Below, piece after piece: positions 1 to 5,421 of a stretch of DNA of 5,421 bases. Below the pieces are notes generated by a model that worked only from the letters and a program-made list of their open reading frames with translations, did no database searches and was not told the origin of the DNA. This stretch comes from Methylococcaceae bacterium. Its GTDB lineage: Bacteria > Pseudomonadota > Gammaproteobacteria > Methylococcales > Methylomonadaceae. Position 1 is the first letter of the stretch, and the number at the start of each line of letters is the position of its first letter. The position numbers and the translations under genes are program-made. The DNA lies in NCBI GenBank assembly GCA_947484105.1, contig CANKON010000113.1:1-5421 (forward strand), in the 5' to 3' direction.

Positions 1-1
1 C

Positions 2-1243
2 GTTGATGGCAAAGTCGTTTTTATTGACGAAGCCCTGCCAACCGAACAAGTTGAATTCATTTACACCGACAGTCGCAAAGATTACGCAGAAGGCAAGGTG
101 GTAAATTTATTGAGTCGTGCGGACGTTCGTGTGGATGCGCCTTGTCCCCATTACGGCGTGTGCGGCGGCTGCAGTTTTCAACACGTCGAAGTCACCGCTC
201 AAATTCAAATTAAACAAGATTTGTTATCAGAACAATTCAAACGGATTGGCAAAGTCGAAACGCCCGAATTATGGTTGCCAATGGTGGGTGAGCATTGGGG
301 TTATCGACGTAAAGCGCGAATGGGCGTGAAATACGTCGCGAAGAAAAACCGCGTGCTGGTTGGTTTTCGTGAACGCCGCAATCCCTATTTAGCCGAAATC
401 AATAGTTGCGCGGTGATGCACCCGATAGTTGGCACGCGCTTGATTGAATTAGGCGAAATGATTGAAAGCCTAACGATTCGGGAAAAAATCCCACAAATTG
501 AAGTGGCGATTGGGGACGAATTGTGTGTGTTAGCGTTCCGCGTGCTTGAGCCGCCGACGCTCGAAGACAAAGAAAAAATGCGGGCATTCGCGCACAAAAA
601 TAACATTAGTATTTGTTTGCAATCAAAAGGACCTGACACAATTGTGCCGCTTGATGGTGAACCCGAAGTGATTCCGACTTACGCGTTGCCTGATCACGGA
701 ATTGAGTTTAAATTTCGTCCTGCGATGTTCACGCAAGTCAATTACGACATCAATCGCCAAATGATTAACCGTGTGTTGGATATTATGGCGTTGACCAAAG
801 ACGATAATGTATTGGATTTATTCTGTGGGCTGGGGAATTTTACTTTGCCGCTTGCAAAATACGCAGGAACGGTTGTTGGTGTGGAAGGCGATCAACCGCT
901 CGTTAATCATGCGAAAGAAAATGCGCGTCACAACAACATCGAAAACGTCGAGTTTTACGCTGCTGATTTAACCAAAGATATTAGCGCGATGCCATGGGCA
1001 AATCGTCAATACAACAAAATTATGCTTGATCCGTCGCGTGCGGGCGCGTCGGAAATTTTGCATCATTTGAAACGTTGGCAGCCAGAACAAATTGTTTATG
1101 TATCGTGTAATCCGTCAACATTGGCGCGTGACGCAGGCATTTTAGTGAATGAATTGGGTTATAAATTGGTTAAAGCAGGCGTGATGGATATGTTCCCACA
1201 CACAGGTCACGTTGAATCAATGGCATTGTTTGTTAAAGGTTAA
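2..1243 (+). CDS. rlmD: 23S rRNA (uracil-C5)-methyltransferase RlmD, 5' end cut by window edge
   Basis: SAM-dependent enzyme that forms m5U in 23S rRNA (U1939 in E. coli). The frame is open from base 2, giving 413 visible residues against about 433 in E. coli, so roughly the first 20 and the start codon lie outside the window. The GTG at 98 is not the start: the 32 upstream codons read as the end of a TRAM RNA-binding domain (VDGKVVFIDEALP, then DYAEGKV). Counting from base 2, Cys48, Cys54, Cys57 (CPHYGVCGGC) and Cys136 (INSCAVMHP) are the expected 4Fe-4S ligands. The methyltransferase domain shows FTQVN (243-247), the SAM loop VLDLFCGLGNF (270-280), DPSRAG (343-348), the catalytic cysteine in SCNP (Cys369) and the C-terminal HTGHVESMALF with the base Glu405. 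The intact cluster ligands and the FTQVN form favour RlmD over TrmA or RlmC. It is followed after 3 nt by thiO, a probable co-transcript. Confidence 0.95.
   Translation, partial: VDGKVVFIDEALPTEQVEFIYTDSRKDYAEGKVVNLLSRADVRVDAPCPHYGVCGGCSFQHVEVTAQIQIKQDLLSEQFKRIGKVETPELWLPMVGEHWGYRRKARMGVKYVAKKNRVLVGFRERRNPYLAEINSCAVMHPIVGTRLIELGEMIESLTIREKIPQIEVAIGDELCVLAFRVLEPPTLEDKEKMRAFAHKNNISICLQSKGPDTIVPLDGEPEVIPTYALPDHGIEFKFRPAMFTQVNYDINRQMINRVLDIMALTKDDNVLDLFCGLGNFTLPLAKYAGTVVGVEGDQPLVNHAKENARHNNIENVEFYAADLTKDISAMPWANRQYNKIMLDPSRAGASEILHHLKRWQPEQIVYVSCNPSTLARDAGILVNELGYKLVKAGVMDMFPHTGHVESMALFVKG
1235..1239 (+). promoter_or_regulatory. Ribosome binding site of thiO
   Basis: AAAGG sits inside the last codons of rlmD, seven bases before the thiO ATG at 1247. 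It supports that start and suggests thiO is translated from the rlmD transcript. Confidence 0.55.
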
Positions 1244-1246
1244 ATA

Positions 1247-2359
1247 ATGCAAAGTTCAGATATTACGATTATCGGTGGCGGTGTGATGGGCTTGATGACG
1301 GCGCGAGAATTTTTAGACGCTGGCGCAACCGTCACCCTTTTAGAAAAAAATGGTTGTGGACAAGAATCGTCATGGGCAGGCGGTGGCATTTTGTCGCCGC
1401 TTTATCCTTGGCGACAAGCGCAAGCCATTACCGATTTAGTATTGCCGAGTTTAAAACGCTATCCTGAAATCGCGTTGGATTTGCACGAAAAAACAGGCAT
1501 TGATCCTGAATGGACACAAAGCGGTTTGCTGATTACACAAAATCCCGATGAAAAATTGGCACGTGAATGGTGTGAAAATTCACAGATAAAAATTCAAACG
1601 CCAGACAGCGACTTTTTTAATCAATTAAATACTGAACCGCTTAATCCTATTTTTTTACCTGAAATTGCCCAAATTCGGAACCCACGTTTTTTACAAGCGT
1701 TAAAAAAAGACGTTTTAAACAAAGGCGTGCAGCTGATTGAACATTGTAAAATTACTGATTTCACACTGGAACACAACCGTATTCATGACATAAAAAGCAA
1801 TTACGGGAAATTGACCACAAGCGAAATTGTACTCACGACAGGCGCGTGGACACGGGAAATTTTTCAGAAACATTTAATTGGCTTGATTGATGAACCCGAG
1901 ATTTATCCCGCAAAAGGACAAATGTTGTTATTCGACGCGCCACTGAACACGTTGAAATCTATTATTTTGGAAGGCGATCGTTATTTAATTCCTCGGCGTG
2001 ATGGAAAAATTTTAGTGGGTAGCACCGTTGAACACGATATTTTTAATAAAAAATTAACGATTGAGGCACATGATCAACTGTCACACTTTGCCTTAACGTT
2101 GTTACCTGTTTTGAAAAATGCGCCGATGATTAAACATTGGGCTGGATTGCGACCTGCCACCACTGATGGCGTGCCATATATTGGCAAACACCCTGAAATT
2201 CAAAATTTGAGTTTGAACGTGGGACATTTTCGGAACGGTTTGAATATGTCACCTGCCTCAGCACAATTATTGGTGGATTTAATTTTGAATCGCCCCCCCG
2301 TTGTGAATCCTGAGCCATATCAATTTTTTAAACATTTGCGAAAAAGAGAGGTCGTGTAG
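1247..2359 (+). CDS. thiO: Glycine oxidase ThiO (FAD-dependent)
   Basis: Flavoenzyme of the DAO family. It oxidises glycine to iminoglycine with release of hydrogen peroxide; the imine feeds thiazole synthesis by ThiG in thiamine biosynthesis. The protein has 370 residues, close to the 369 of B. subtilis ThiO. The N-terminus is a Rossmann FAD site: ITIIGGGVMG (6-15) with Gly10, Gly12, Gly15 and the ribose-binding Glu33. SSWAGGGILSPLYPW (41-55) is a ThiO hallmark. The C-terminal part has YLIPRRDGKILVGST (246-260), HWAGLRP (297-303) and VGHFRNG (325-331). Tyr246, Arg302 and Arg329 fall at the same numbers as the substrate-contact residues of the B. subtilis enzyme. No signal peptide is seen, so it is probably cytosolic. 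No thiS, thiG or thiE is adjacent; the partner in the transcript is rlmD. A related amine or D-amino-acid oxidase is the main alternative, but the motifs favour ThiO. Confidence 0.92.
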   Translation: MQSSDITIIGGGVMGLMTAREFLDAGATVTLLEKNGCGQESSWAGGGILSPLYPWRQAQAITDLVLPSLKRYPEIALDLHEKTGIDPEWTQSGLLITQNPDEKLAREWCENSQIKIQTPDSDFFNQLNTEPLNPIFLPEIAQIRNPRFLQALKKDVLNKGVQLIEHCKITDFTLEHNRIHDIKSNYGKLTTSEIVLTTGAWTREIFQKHLIGLIDEPEIYPAKGQMLLFDAPLNTLKSIILEGDRYLIPRRDGKILVGSTVEHDIFNKKLTIEAHDQLSHFALTLLPVLKNAPMIKHWAGLRPATTDGVPYIGKHPEIQNLSLNVGHFRNGLNMSPASAQLLVDLILNRPPVVNPEPYQFFKHLRKREVV

Positions 2360-2380
2360 CAATCTGACACCGCCTTTTTT
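2341..2380. terminator. Probable bidirectional Rho-independent terminator between thiO and rnfH
   Basis: Bases 2350-2357 (GGTCGTGT) pair with 2367-2374 (ACACCGCC) around a 9-nt loop, with one C/C mismatch and one U·G wobble on the plus strand. The stem overlaps the thiO stop codon and is followed by six T at 2375-2380. On the minus strand the same stem is followed by TCTCTTTTT (complement of 2341-2349), so it could also stop the rnfH transcript, although the wobble becomes a second mismatch there. The position between convergent genes fits. The stem is imperfect, so confidence is moderate. Confidence 0.45.
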
Positions 2381-2429
2381 ACCTCCGTTTTTCATTTCTA
2401 AATCAGAAGTTTGTGTCTCTCTTTTGGGG

Positions 2430-2705
2430 TTATTTCGTTTTCAACGCCCGTTGTCGTCGTGCTTCTTTGGGATCGGTTTGTAACGGGCGATAAATTTCGA
2501 TTCTATCGCCTGATTGAACGATTGTTTCTAGCGTGCAAGGTGTTGAAAAAATTCCCACACTTGCCGTGTTGATATCACAATCTGGAAAGTCTGCCAAAAT
2601 GTTCGATTGCAAAATAGCTTCAGAAACGGTGCAATTTTCAGCCACGGAAAGTGAAAGCAACGTTTGTTTTTCGGGTTTTGCATACACAATTTCAATGTTA
2701 ATCAT
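2430..2705 (-). CDS. rnfH: RnfH family ubiquitin-like (beta-grasp) protein
   Basis: Small protein of 91 residues from the RnfH/UPF0125 family, which is predicted to have a beta-grasp, ubiquitin-like fold. Its biochemical role is not established. Some members lie next to the Rnf electron-transport genes, but most, as here, follow ratA. The family signature is visible: INIEIVYAKPEKQ at the N-terminus, a CTVSEAILQS helix (25-34), VGIFSTPC (50-57), and the C-terminal GDRIEIYRPLQTDPKEARRQ (66-85) ending in a basic tail. The frame is open further upstream, but that extension lies in the ratA coding region and does not match the family, so the ATG at 2705-2703 is preferred. An in-frame ATG at 2717 is possible but has no better ribosome site. 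The start overlaps the end of ratA by 8 nt (ATGATTAA), which implies translational coupling. Confidence 0.9.
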   Translation of the reverse strand: MINIEIVYAKPEKQTLLSLSVAENCTVSEAILQSNILADFPDCDINTASVGIFSTPCTLETIVQSGDRIEIYRPLQTDPKEARRQRALKTK

Positions 2706-3135
2706 GTGGATAAACATCTTTTGCACGTTGGGTAAATGAACTGACCATGGTGTTACAAATTTGATTAAATACCGCGCCAAACGCCAAATTTGCCAAAATC
2801 CCCGACATTTCAAAATCCAAATCCAGCGTGATTTTGCTGGCATCGTCGCGCAACGGTAAAAAATTCCATTCACCTGTCAAATGCGAAAAAGGACCATCCA
2901 GTAATTCGACAGTCATTTTGCTGCCAAATTCGAGCGTATTTCGTGTTGAAAATTTTTTCTGAAAACCGCCTTTTGAAATCGATAATTCCGCTTCAATCAA
3001 ATTCGCCGCACGGTGAATAATTCGACTGCCGCTGCACCACGGCAAAAATTTTGGGTAACTTTCGATGTCATTTACCAAATCAAACATTTGCTGTGCGGAA
3101 AATTTCACCAACGCGCTTTTTTCTACTCGTGTCAT
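2698..3135 (-). CDS. ratA: RatA / COQ10-like START-domain protein
   Basis: A 145-residue single-domain protein of the polyketide cyclase/START family. E. coli RatA was described as a toxin that binds 50S subunits and blocks 70S formation, while the eukaryotic relative COQ10 binds ubiquinone; which role applies here cannot be read from sequence. Family signatures are clear: VEKSALVKFSAQQMFDLVND (4-23), IESYPKFLPWCSGS (24-37), FSTRNTLEF (62-70), LLDGPFSHLTGEWNF (78-92) and the C-terminal amphipathic helix AVFNQICNTMVSSF (121-134). I chose the ATG at 3135 because it matches the family start and has GGAG (complement of 3146-3149) ten bases upstream. The frame continues upstream into the transporter gene, but that part is not family-like. 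It starts 2 nt after the transporter stop and overlaps rnfH by 8 nt. The usual neighbour smpB is not in the window. Confidence 0.92.
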   Translation of the reverse strand: MTRVEKSALVKFSAQQMFDLVNDIESYPKFLPWCSGSRIIHRAANLIEAELSISKGGFQKKFSTRNTLEFGSKMTVELLDGPFSHLTGEWNFLPLRDDASKITLDLDFEMSGILANLAFGAVFNQICNTMVSSFTQRAKDVYPHD

Positions 3136-3137
3136 GT

Positions 3138-4499
3138 TTATAACACTCCGACGACGTGCAAAAATACGAGGAAAATTGACGCGGGTGCAACGTAACGAAT
3201 TAAGCCGCGCCACACTTCATAACTCGGTTTGCAAGGCATTTCAAGTTCGGATTCGGTGTGTTCACGTTTCATCACATACCCCGCAAAAATCGCAATGCAA
3301 AATCCGCCAATCGGCAACATTAAATTCGCGGTGATGTAATCGAGCAATTGAAAAATGGTGCGTTCAAAAAATAAAACGTCTTTCCAAATGTTGAATGAAA
3401 ATACCGTTCCTAATCCTAAAAACCATGTTCCCAATCCCGTGTAAAGACAGGCTTTTTCGCGGGTAAAATTTTTGTTTTCAACTAGCCACGCCACCGCAGG
3501 TTCAATTAATGAAATGGACGATGACAACGCAGCAAAAACGAGCAACACAAAAAATAAAATTCCCATCAACCACCCGCCAGTCATATTACCGAAAGCAATT
3601 GGCAGCGTTTGGAAAATTAGTCCTGGACCTGCCGCAAGATGCAAGTCGTGTTCAAAAACGAGTGGAAAAATCGCAATTCCCGCGAGTAACGCCACAACAG
3701 TATCGGCTGCCGCGACTAAATAAGCAGTTTTCGCAATCGACACATTTTTTGGCAAATACGCGCCATAAACCATAATTGCGCCCATTCCCAAACTCAACGT
3801 GAAAAAAGCGTGTCCCATCGCAGTCAAAATAGAATTGCGGGTCAATTTACTGAAATCAAAATTGAACATGAAATCCAACCCTTTTTGATAACTGTTTGTG
3901 GTCATCGCGTAACCCACGAGCAAAAACAGCAACACAAATAAACTGGGCATTAAAAACCGCACGGATTTTTCCAGTCCATTATTTACGCCGCGAGCTACAA
4001 TCCACATTGTCGCCGCCATAAAAATGCTGTGCCAAAAAATCAATTGCAACGGACTAGCGGTGAAATTTTCAAACACCGTTTGAATTTGCGCGGCATCGGC
4101 ATTAAAAAAACTGCCCGTGAAGGCTTTTAACACATACGCACTTGCCCAACCCGCAATCACGCTGTAATACGACAAAATCAACACGCCTGCAATCACGCCC
4201 ATCCAACCGAGATAATGCCAATTTTTATCGGCTTTTGCTTCGTTGGTTAACAGTTCCATGGTTTCAATGGGGTTGCGTTGGCTACGTCGTCCGAGCATCG
4301 TTTCGGCAATCATGATTGGAATACCAATTAACAACACACACGCTAAATAAACGACGACAAATGCACCGCCGCCATTTTCGCCCGTGATATAGGGGAATTT
4401 CCAAATGTTGCCTAAACCAACAGCTGAACCCGTTGCCGCTAAAATAAATGCAAAGCGTGATGACCAATGGCTGTGCGTTTTCATGTTATTCGTTGTCAT
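3138..4499 (-). CDS. Sodium-dependent transporter, neurotransmitter:sodium symporter (NSS/SNF) family
   Basis: Inner-membrane Na+-coupled symporter of the LeuT/MhsT type, probably importing an amino acid; substrate unknown. It has 453 residues with about 11 predicted membrane helices (roughly 14-36, 43-66, 93-124, 152-170, 181-200, 222-248, 254-282, 308-340, 348-367, 381-409, 431-453), like the short MhsT-type members rather than 12-helix LeuT. TM1 contains the unwound sodium/substrate motif GSAVGLGNIWKFPY (24-37) followed by GENGGGAF. TM6 contains FTLSLGMGAIMVYGAY (233-248). TM8 has AALSSSISLIEP (323-334), whose serines suit the second sodium site. Asp266 in TM7 lies near the position of LeuT Asn286. 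Lys34 replaces the gating Arg30 of LeuT, as in many bacterial members. The ATG at 4499 has AAAGAGA upstream; the in-frame ATG at 4484 lacks a ribosome site. It is the first gene of an apparent operon with ratA and rnfH. Confidence 0.93.
   Translation of the reverse strand: MTTNNMKTHSHWSSRFAFILAATGSAVGLGNIWKFPYITGENGGGAFVVVYLACVLLIGIPIMIAETMLGRRSQRNPIETMELLTNEAKADKNWHYLGWMGVIAGVLILSYYSVIAGWASAYVLKAFTGSFFNADAAQIQTVFENFTASPLQLIFWHSIFMAATMWIVARGVNNGLEKSVRFLMPSLFVLLFLLVGYAMTTNSYQKGLDFMFNFDFSKLTRNSILTAMGHAFFTLSLGMGAIMVYGAYLPKNVSIAKTAYLVAAADTVVALLAGIAIFPLVFEHDLHLAAGPGLIFQTLPIAFGNMTGGWLMGILFFVLLVFAALSSSISLIEPAVAWLVENKNFTREKACLYTGLGTWFLGLGTVFSFNIWKDVLFFERTIFQLLDYITANLMLPIGGFCIAIFAGYVMKREHTESELEMPCKPSYEVWRGLIRYVAPASIFLVFLHVVGVL
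3146..3149 (-). promoter_or_regulatory. Ribosome binding site of ratA
   Basis: GGAG on the minus strand, inside the last codons of the transporter gene and ten bases before the ratA ATG. It decides the 145-residue start over the longer open frame. Confidence 0.6.
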
Positions 4500-4536
4500 T
4501 CAAAGTTCTCTTTATATATTGATGAAATCGGCGTAA

Positions 4537-4545
4537 ATCATACCA
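4537..4545 (-). promoter_or_regulatory. Candidate extended -10 promoter for the transporter-ratA-rnfH operon
   Basis: The minus strand reads TGGTATGAT, matching the extended -10 pattern TGnTATnnT, about 38 bases before the transporter ATG. That leaves a leader of around 30 nt. No good -35 hexamer is seen 16-18 bases upstream, as is usual for extended -10 promoters. This is a pattern match in AT-rich DNA and remains tentative. Confidence 0.35.
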
Positions 4546-4673
4546 CAACAAAAATAGCTCTCGATTTTCCGATTTTTAGCAATTCTCATTATGAAAAACC
4601 GCTCATGCTGTATAAAGGAAGGACGGACGCGCGTAAAAAATGAAGATAAGCGATGGCACCACCATTTGAATCG

Positions 4674-4693
4674 GGCGTTGGTGCATAAATAAA
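4674..4693 (+). repeat. Left terminal inverted repeat
   Basis: Twenty-base arm matching the reverse complement of 4808-4827 at 19 positions. Such a match at 114 bp spacing is unlikely by chance. Confidence 0.75.
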
Positions 4694-4764
4694 AGTATTC
4701 TAAATCAAATGGTTGTATTTTTTATACACATCAAAAATCTGTAAAAAGCATTTATTTCGTCACC

Positions 4765-4799
4765 AAATCAATATGTTTTAAAATTCAACATATTGATTT
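4765..4799. repeat. Perfect 13-bp inverted repeat inside the element
   Basis: AAATCAATATGTT (4765-4777) and AACATATTGATTT (4787-4799) are exact reverse complements around a 9-nt spacer. The stem is almost entirely A/T and lacks a clean T-tract on either side, so it is a poor terminator. It could be a cruciform, a binding site for a dimeric protein, or part of the transposable-like element. Confidence 0.7.
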
Positions 4800-4807
4800 T
4801 AATTAAG

Positions 4808-4827
4808 TTTATTTATGCACCGACGCC
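4808..4827 (-). repeat. Right terminal inverted repeat
   Basis: Partner arm of 4674-4693, ending 40 bp downstream of the msrQ stop codon. The single mismatch is G4822 opposite T4679. Confidence 0.75.
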
Positions 4828-4867
4828 TTTGTAGCACTGAAGTTGATTTATTCGACAAACATTCGTG

Positions 4868-5421
4868 TTATTCGTGACCTTTTGGAATCATCATTTTGTG
4901 CAATTGACGTTTTGTGAGCCACGCCAGCACACGAAAACCAAGCAAAAATAAGATGATGATTAGATATAACAATGGTTCAGCGAGATTGCCTTTAAGCTGC
5001 CAAAAATAATGAATAATCGCCGCTATCGACGCAATGTAAACAAGCCGATGCAGTTTTTTCCACGATTTCCCCATGCGTTTCATCACCCATTTTGGCGACG
5101 TAATCGCCAAAGCAAACACGACCAAATACGCCACCACACCAAACCAAATGTACTGACTTTCAATAATATCCGTGCCGATAAGCGACCATTCAAAATTATT
5201 ATCGACTGCTAAATAAGTAAGTAAATGTAGCGTCGCATAAAAGAAAGCGTACAAGCCCAACAGCTGCCGATAATCCGCCATGCCGCGCCATTTTGTCATC
5301 GTTTGAAGCGGCGTAATCGCTAACGTCACACATAAAAAACGCAATGACCAATCACCCAAGCGAATGTGCAAGGCCTGAATAGGATTTGAACCTAAATTAT
5401 CGAATGCAATATCCACAAACA
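4868..5421 (-). CDS. msrQ: MsrQ haem-binding membrane subunit of the MsrPQ methionine sulfoxide reductase, 5' end cut by window edge
   Basis: Inner-membrane cytochrome b-type protein that takes electrons from the quinol pool (or a flavin reductase) and passes them to the periplasmic molybdoenzyme MsrP, which repairs oxidised methionines in envelope proteins. About 184 codons are visible. A GTG lies at 5416-5414, but the frame is open to the edge and the expected first membrane helix is missing, so the true start is probably outside. Counting from that GTG: LGSNPIQALHIRLGDWSLRF (8-27) is the family entry motif; RQLLGLYAFFYATLHLLTY (50-68) carries His64; KSWKKLHRLVYIASIAAIIH (117-136) carries His123 and His136. 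These correspond to the conserved haem-ligand histidines (E. coli His91, His151, His164). Membrane helices lie near 22-38, 52-70, 88-106, 122-139 and 147-166. msrP would be expected immediately upstream, beyond the window. Confidence 0.92.
   Translation of the reverse strand, partial: FVDIAFDNLGSNPIQALHIRLGDWSLRFLCVTLAITPLQTMTKWRGMADYRQLLGLYAFFYATLHLLTYLAVDNNFEWSLIGTDIIESQYIWFGVVAYLVVFALAITSPKWVMKRMGKSWKKLHRLVYIASIAAIIHYFWQLKGNLAEPLLYLIIILFLLGFRVLAWLTKRQLHKMMIPKGHE

Larger units (their letters stand above)
4674..4827. mobile_element. MITE-like element bounded by 20-bp inverted repeats (tentative)
   Basis: Bases 4674-4693 (GGCGTTGGTGCATAAATAAA) are the reverse complement of 4808-4827 except for one base (4679/4822, a T-G opposition). 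The interior of 114 bp is AT-rich and non-coding, with a further perfect 13-bp inverted repeat. Size, terminal repeats, lack of coding and an intergenic position fit a miniature inverted-repeat transposable element. Against this, the flanks (left ...TTGAATCG, right TTTGTAGC...) show no target-site duplication, and the ends match no insertion sequence family I can name. A structured regulatory or repeat element is the alternative. The repeats are directly seen; the mobile interpretation is inference. Confidence 0.4.
4500..4867. other. 368-bp intergenic region between msrQ and the transporter gene
   Basis: No credible gene is found on either strand. The part nearest the transporter (4500-4560) holds its ribosome site and candidate promoter. 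The stretch 4561-4640 contains short direct repeats (CGATTTT at 4562 and 4570; GGAC twice at 4621-4628) without clear meaning. The stretch 4656-4827 is dense in inverted repeats, listed separately. The last 40 bases before the msrQ stop contain no evident terminator. Confidence 0.7.

Noticed and set aside
98..100. GTG as the start of rlmD
   Set aside because: The frame is open to the window edge and the upstream codons encode recognisable TRAM-domain sequence, so the gene is cut by the edge.
2706..2873. N-terminal extension of rnfH
   Set aside because: It lies wholly in the ratA coding region and has no family similarity; RnfH proteins start at the ATG at 2705.
3136..3213. N-terminal extension of ratA into the transporter gene
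   Set aside because: Not family-like; the ATG at 3135 has a good ribosome site and matches RatA starts.
3065..3334. Plus-strand open frame of 89 codons
   Set aside because: Antisense to ratA and the transporter gene; composition and lack of a recognisable protein mark it as a shadow. Other antisense open frames in the window were rejected for the same reason.
4396..4398. Lys34 in place of the LeuT gating arginine in the transporter
   Set aside because: NIWKFP is common among bacterial NSS proteins, so it is not an anomaly.
4579..4594. Fur-box-like sequence (ATTCTCATTATG) upstream of the transporter
   Set aside because: Only about 9 of 13 positions fit the core consensus, with mismatches in the symmetric half; expected often in AT-rich DNA.
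4640..4669. Short plus-strand reading frame (MKISDGTTI) after an AAGGAAGG sequence
   Set aside because: Only nine codons, with the purine-rich sequence too far upstream to serve as a ribosome site.
4861..4877. Direct repeat ATTCGTG around the msrQ stop
   Set aside because: Two copies of a 7-base word, too short to treat as a repeat element or target duplication.
1..5421. CRISPR array, tRNA or rRNA genes, defence or toxin-antitoxin cassette
   Set aside because: No regularly spaced repeats, no cloverleaf or rRNA sequence, and no defence-type genes. RatA is called a toxin in some annotations, but no cognate antitoxin is evident and RnfH is not shown to be one.

Overview
The window carries six protein-coding genes and one long intergenic region. 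All six belong to well-known families. The set (an Fe-S type RlmD rRNA methyltransferase, ThiO glycine oxidase, RatA, RnfH and the haem subunit MsrQ) together with AT-leaning codon use points to a proteobacterium, most likely a low- to mid-GC gammaproteobacterium; a betaproteobacterium is possible. Genus cannot be fixed from the sequence.

Layout. Positions 2-1243 (+) hold the 3' part of rlmD, cut by the left edge. Three bases after its stop, thiO runs on the same strand (1247-2359). A short convergent gap (2360-2429) contains an imperfect hairpin with T-rich tails on both strands, probably a shared terminator. From the right, on the minus strand, a compact operon runs as a sodium-dependent NSS transporter (4499-3138), ratA (3135-2698, 2-nt gap) and rnfH (2705-2430, 8-nt overlap). 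A 368-bp non-coding region (4500-4867) separates it from msrQ (minus strand, 5421-4868), whose start lies beyond the right edge.

How the genes relate. RlmD modifies 23S rRNA and ThiO supplies the glycine-derived imine for thiamine thiazole synthesis. The pair look co-transcribed but share no obvious pathway. RatA and RnfH are a commonly linked pair; here they lie downstream of an amino-acid-type transporter and are probably read from its promoter. MsrQ passes electrons from the quinone pool to the periplasmic methionine sulfoxide reductase MsrP, whose gene would be expected just outside the window.

The least explained part is the intergenic region 4500-4867. It contains a ~154-bp segment (4674-4827) bounded by 20-bp inverted repeats with a single mismatch. 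Inside is a perfect 13-bp inverted repeat, and the left edge has overlapping alternative pairings. This resembles a non-autonomous mobile element (MITE-like) or a structured regulatory element. No target duplication is visible, so the assignment is tentative. I see no evidence for a new multi-gene system.
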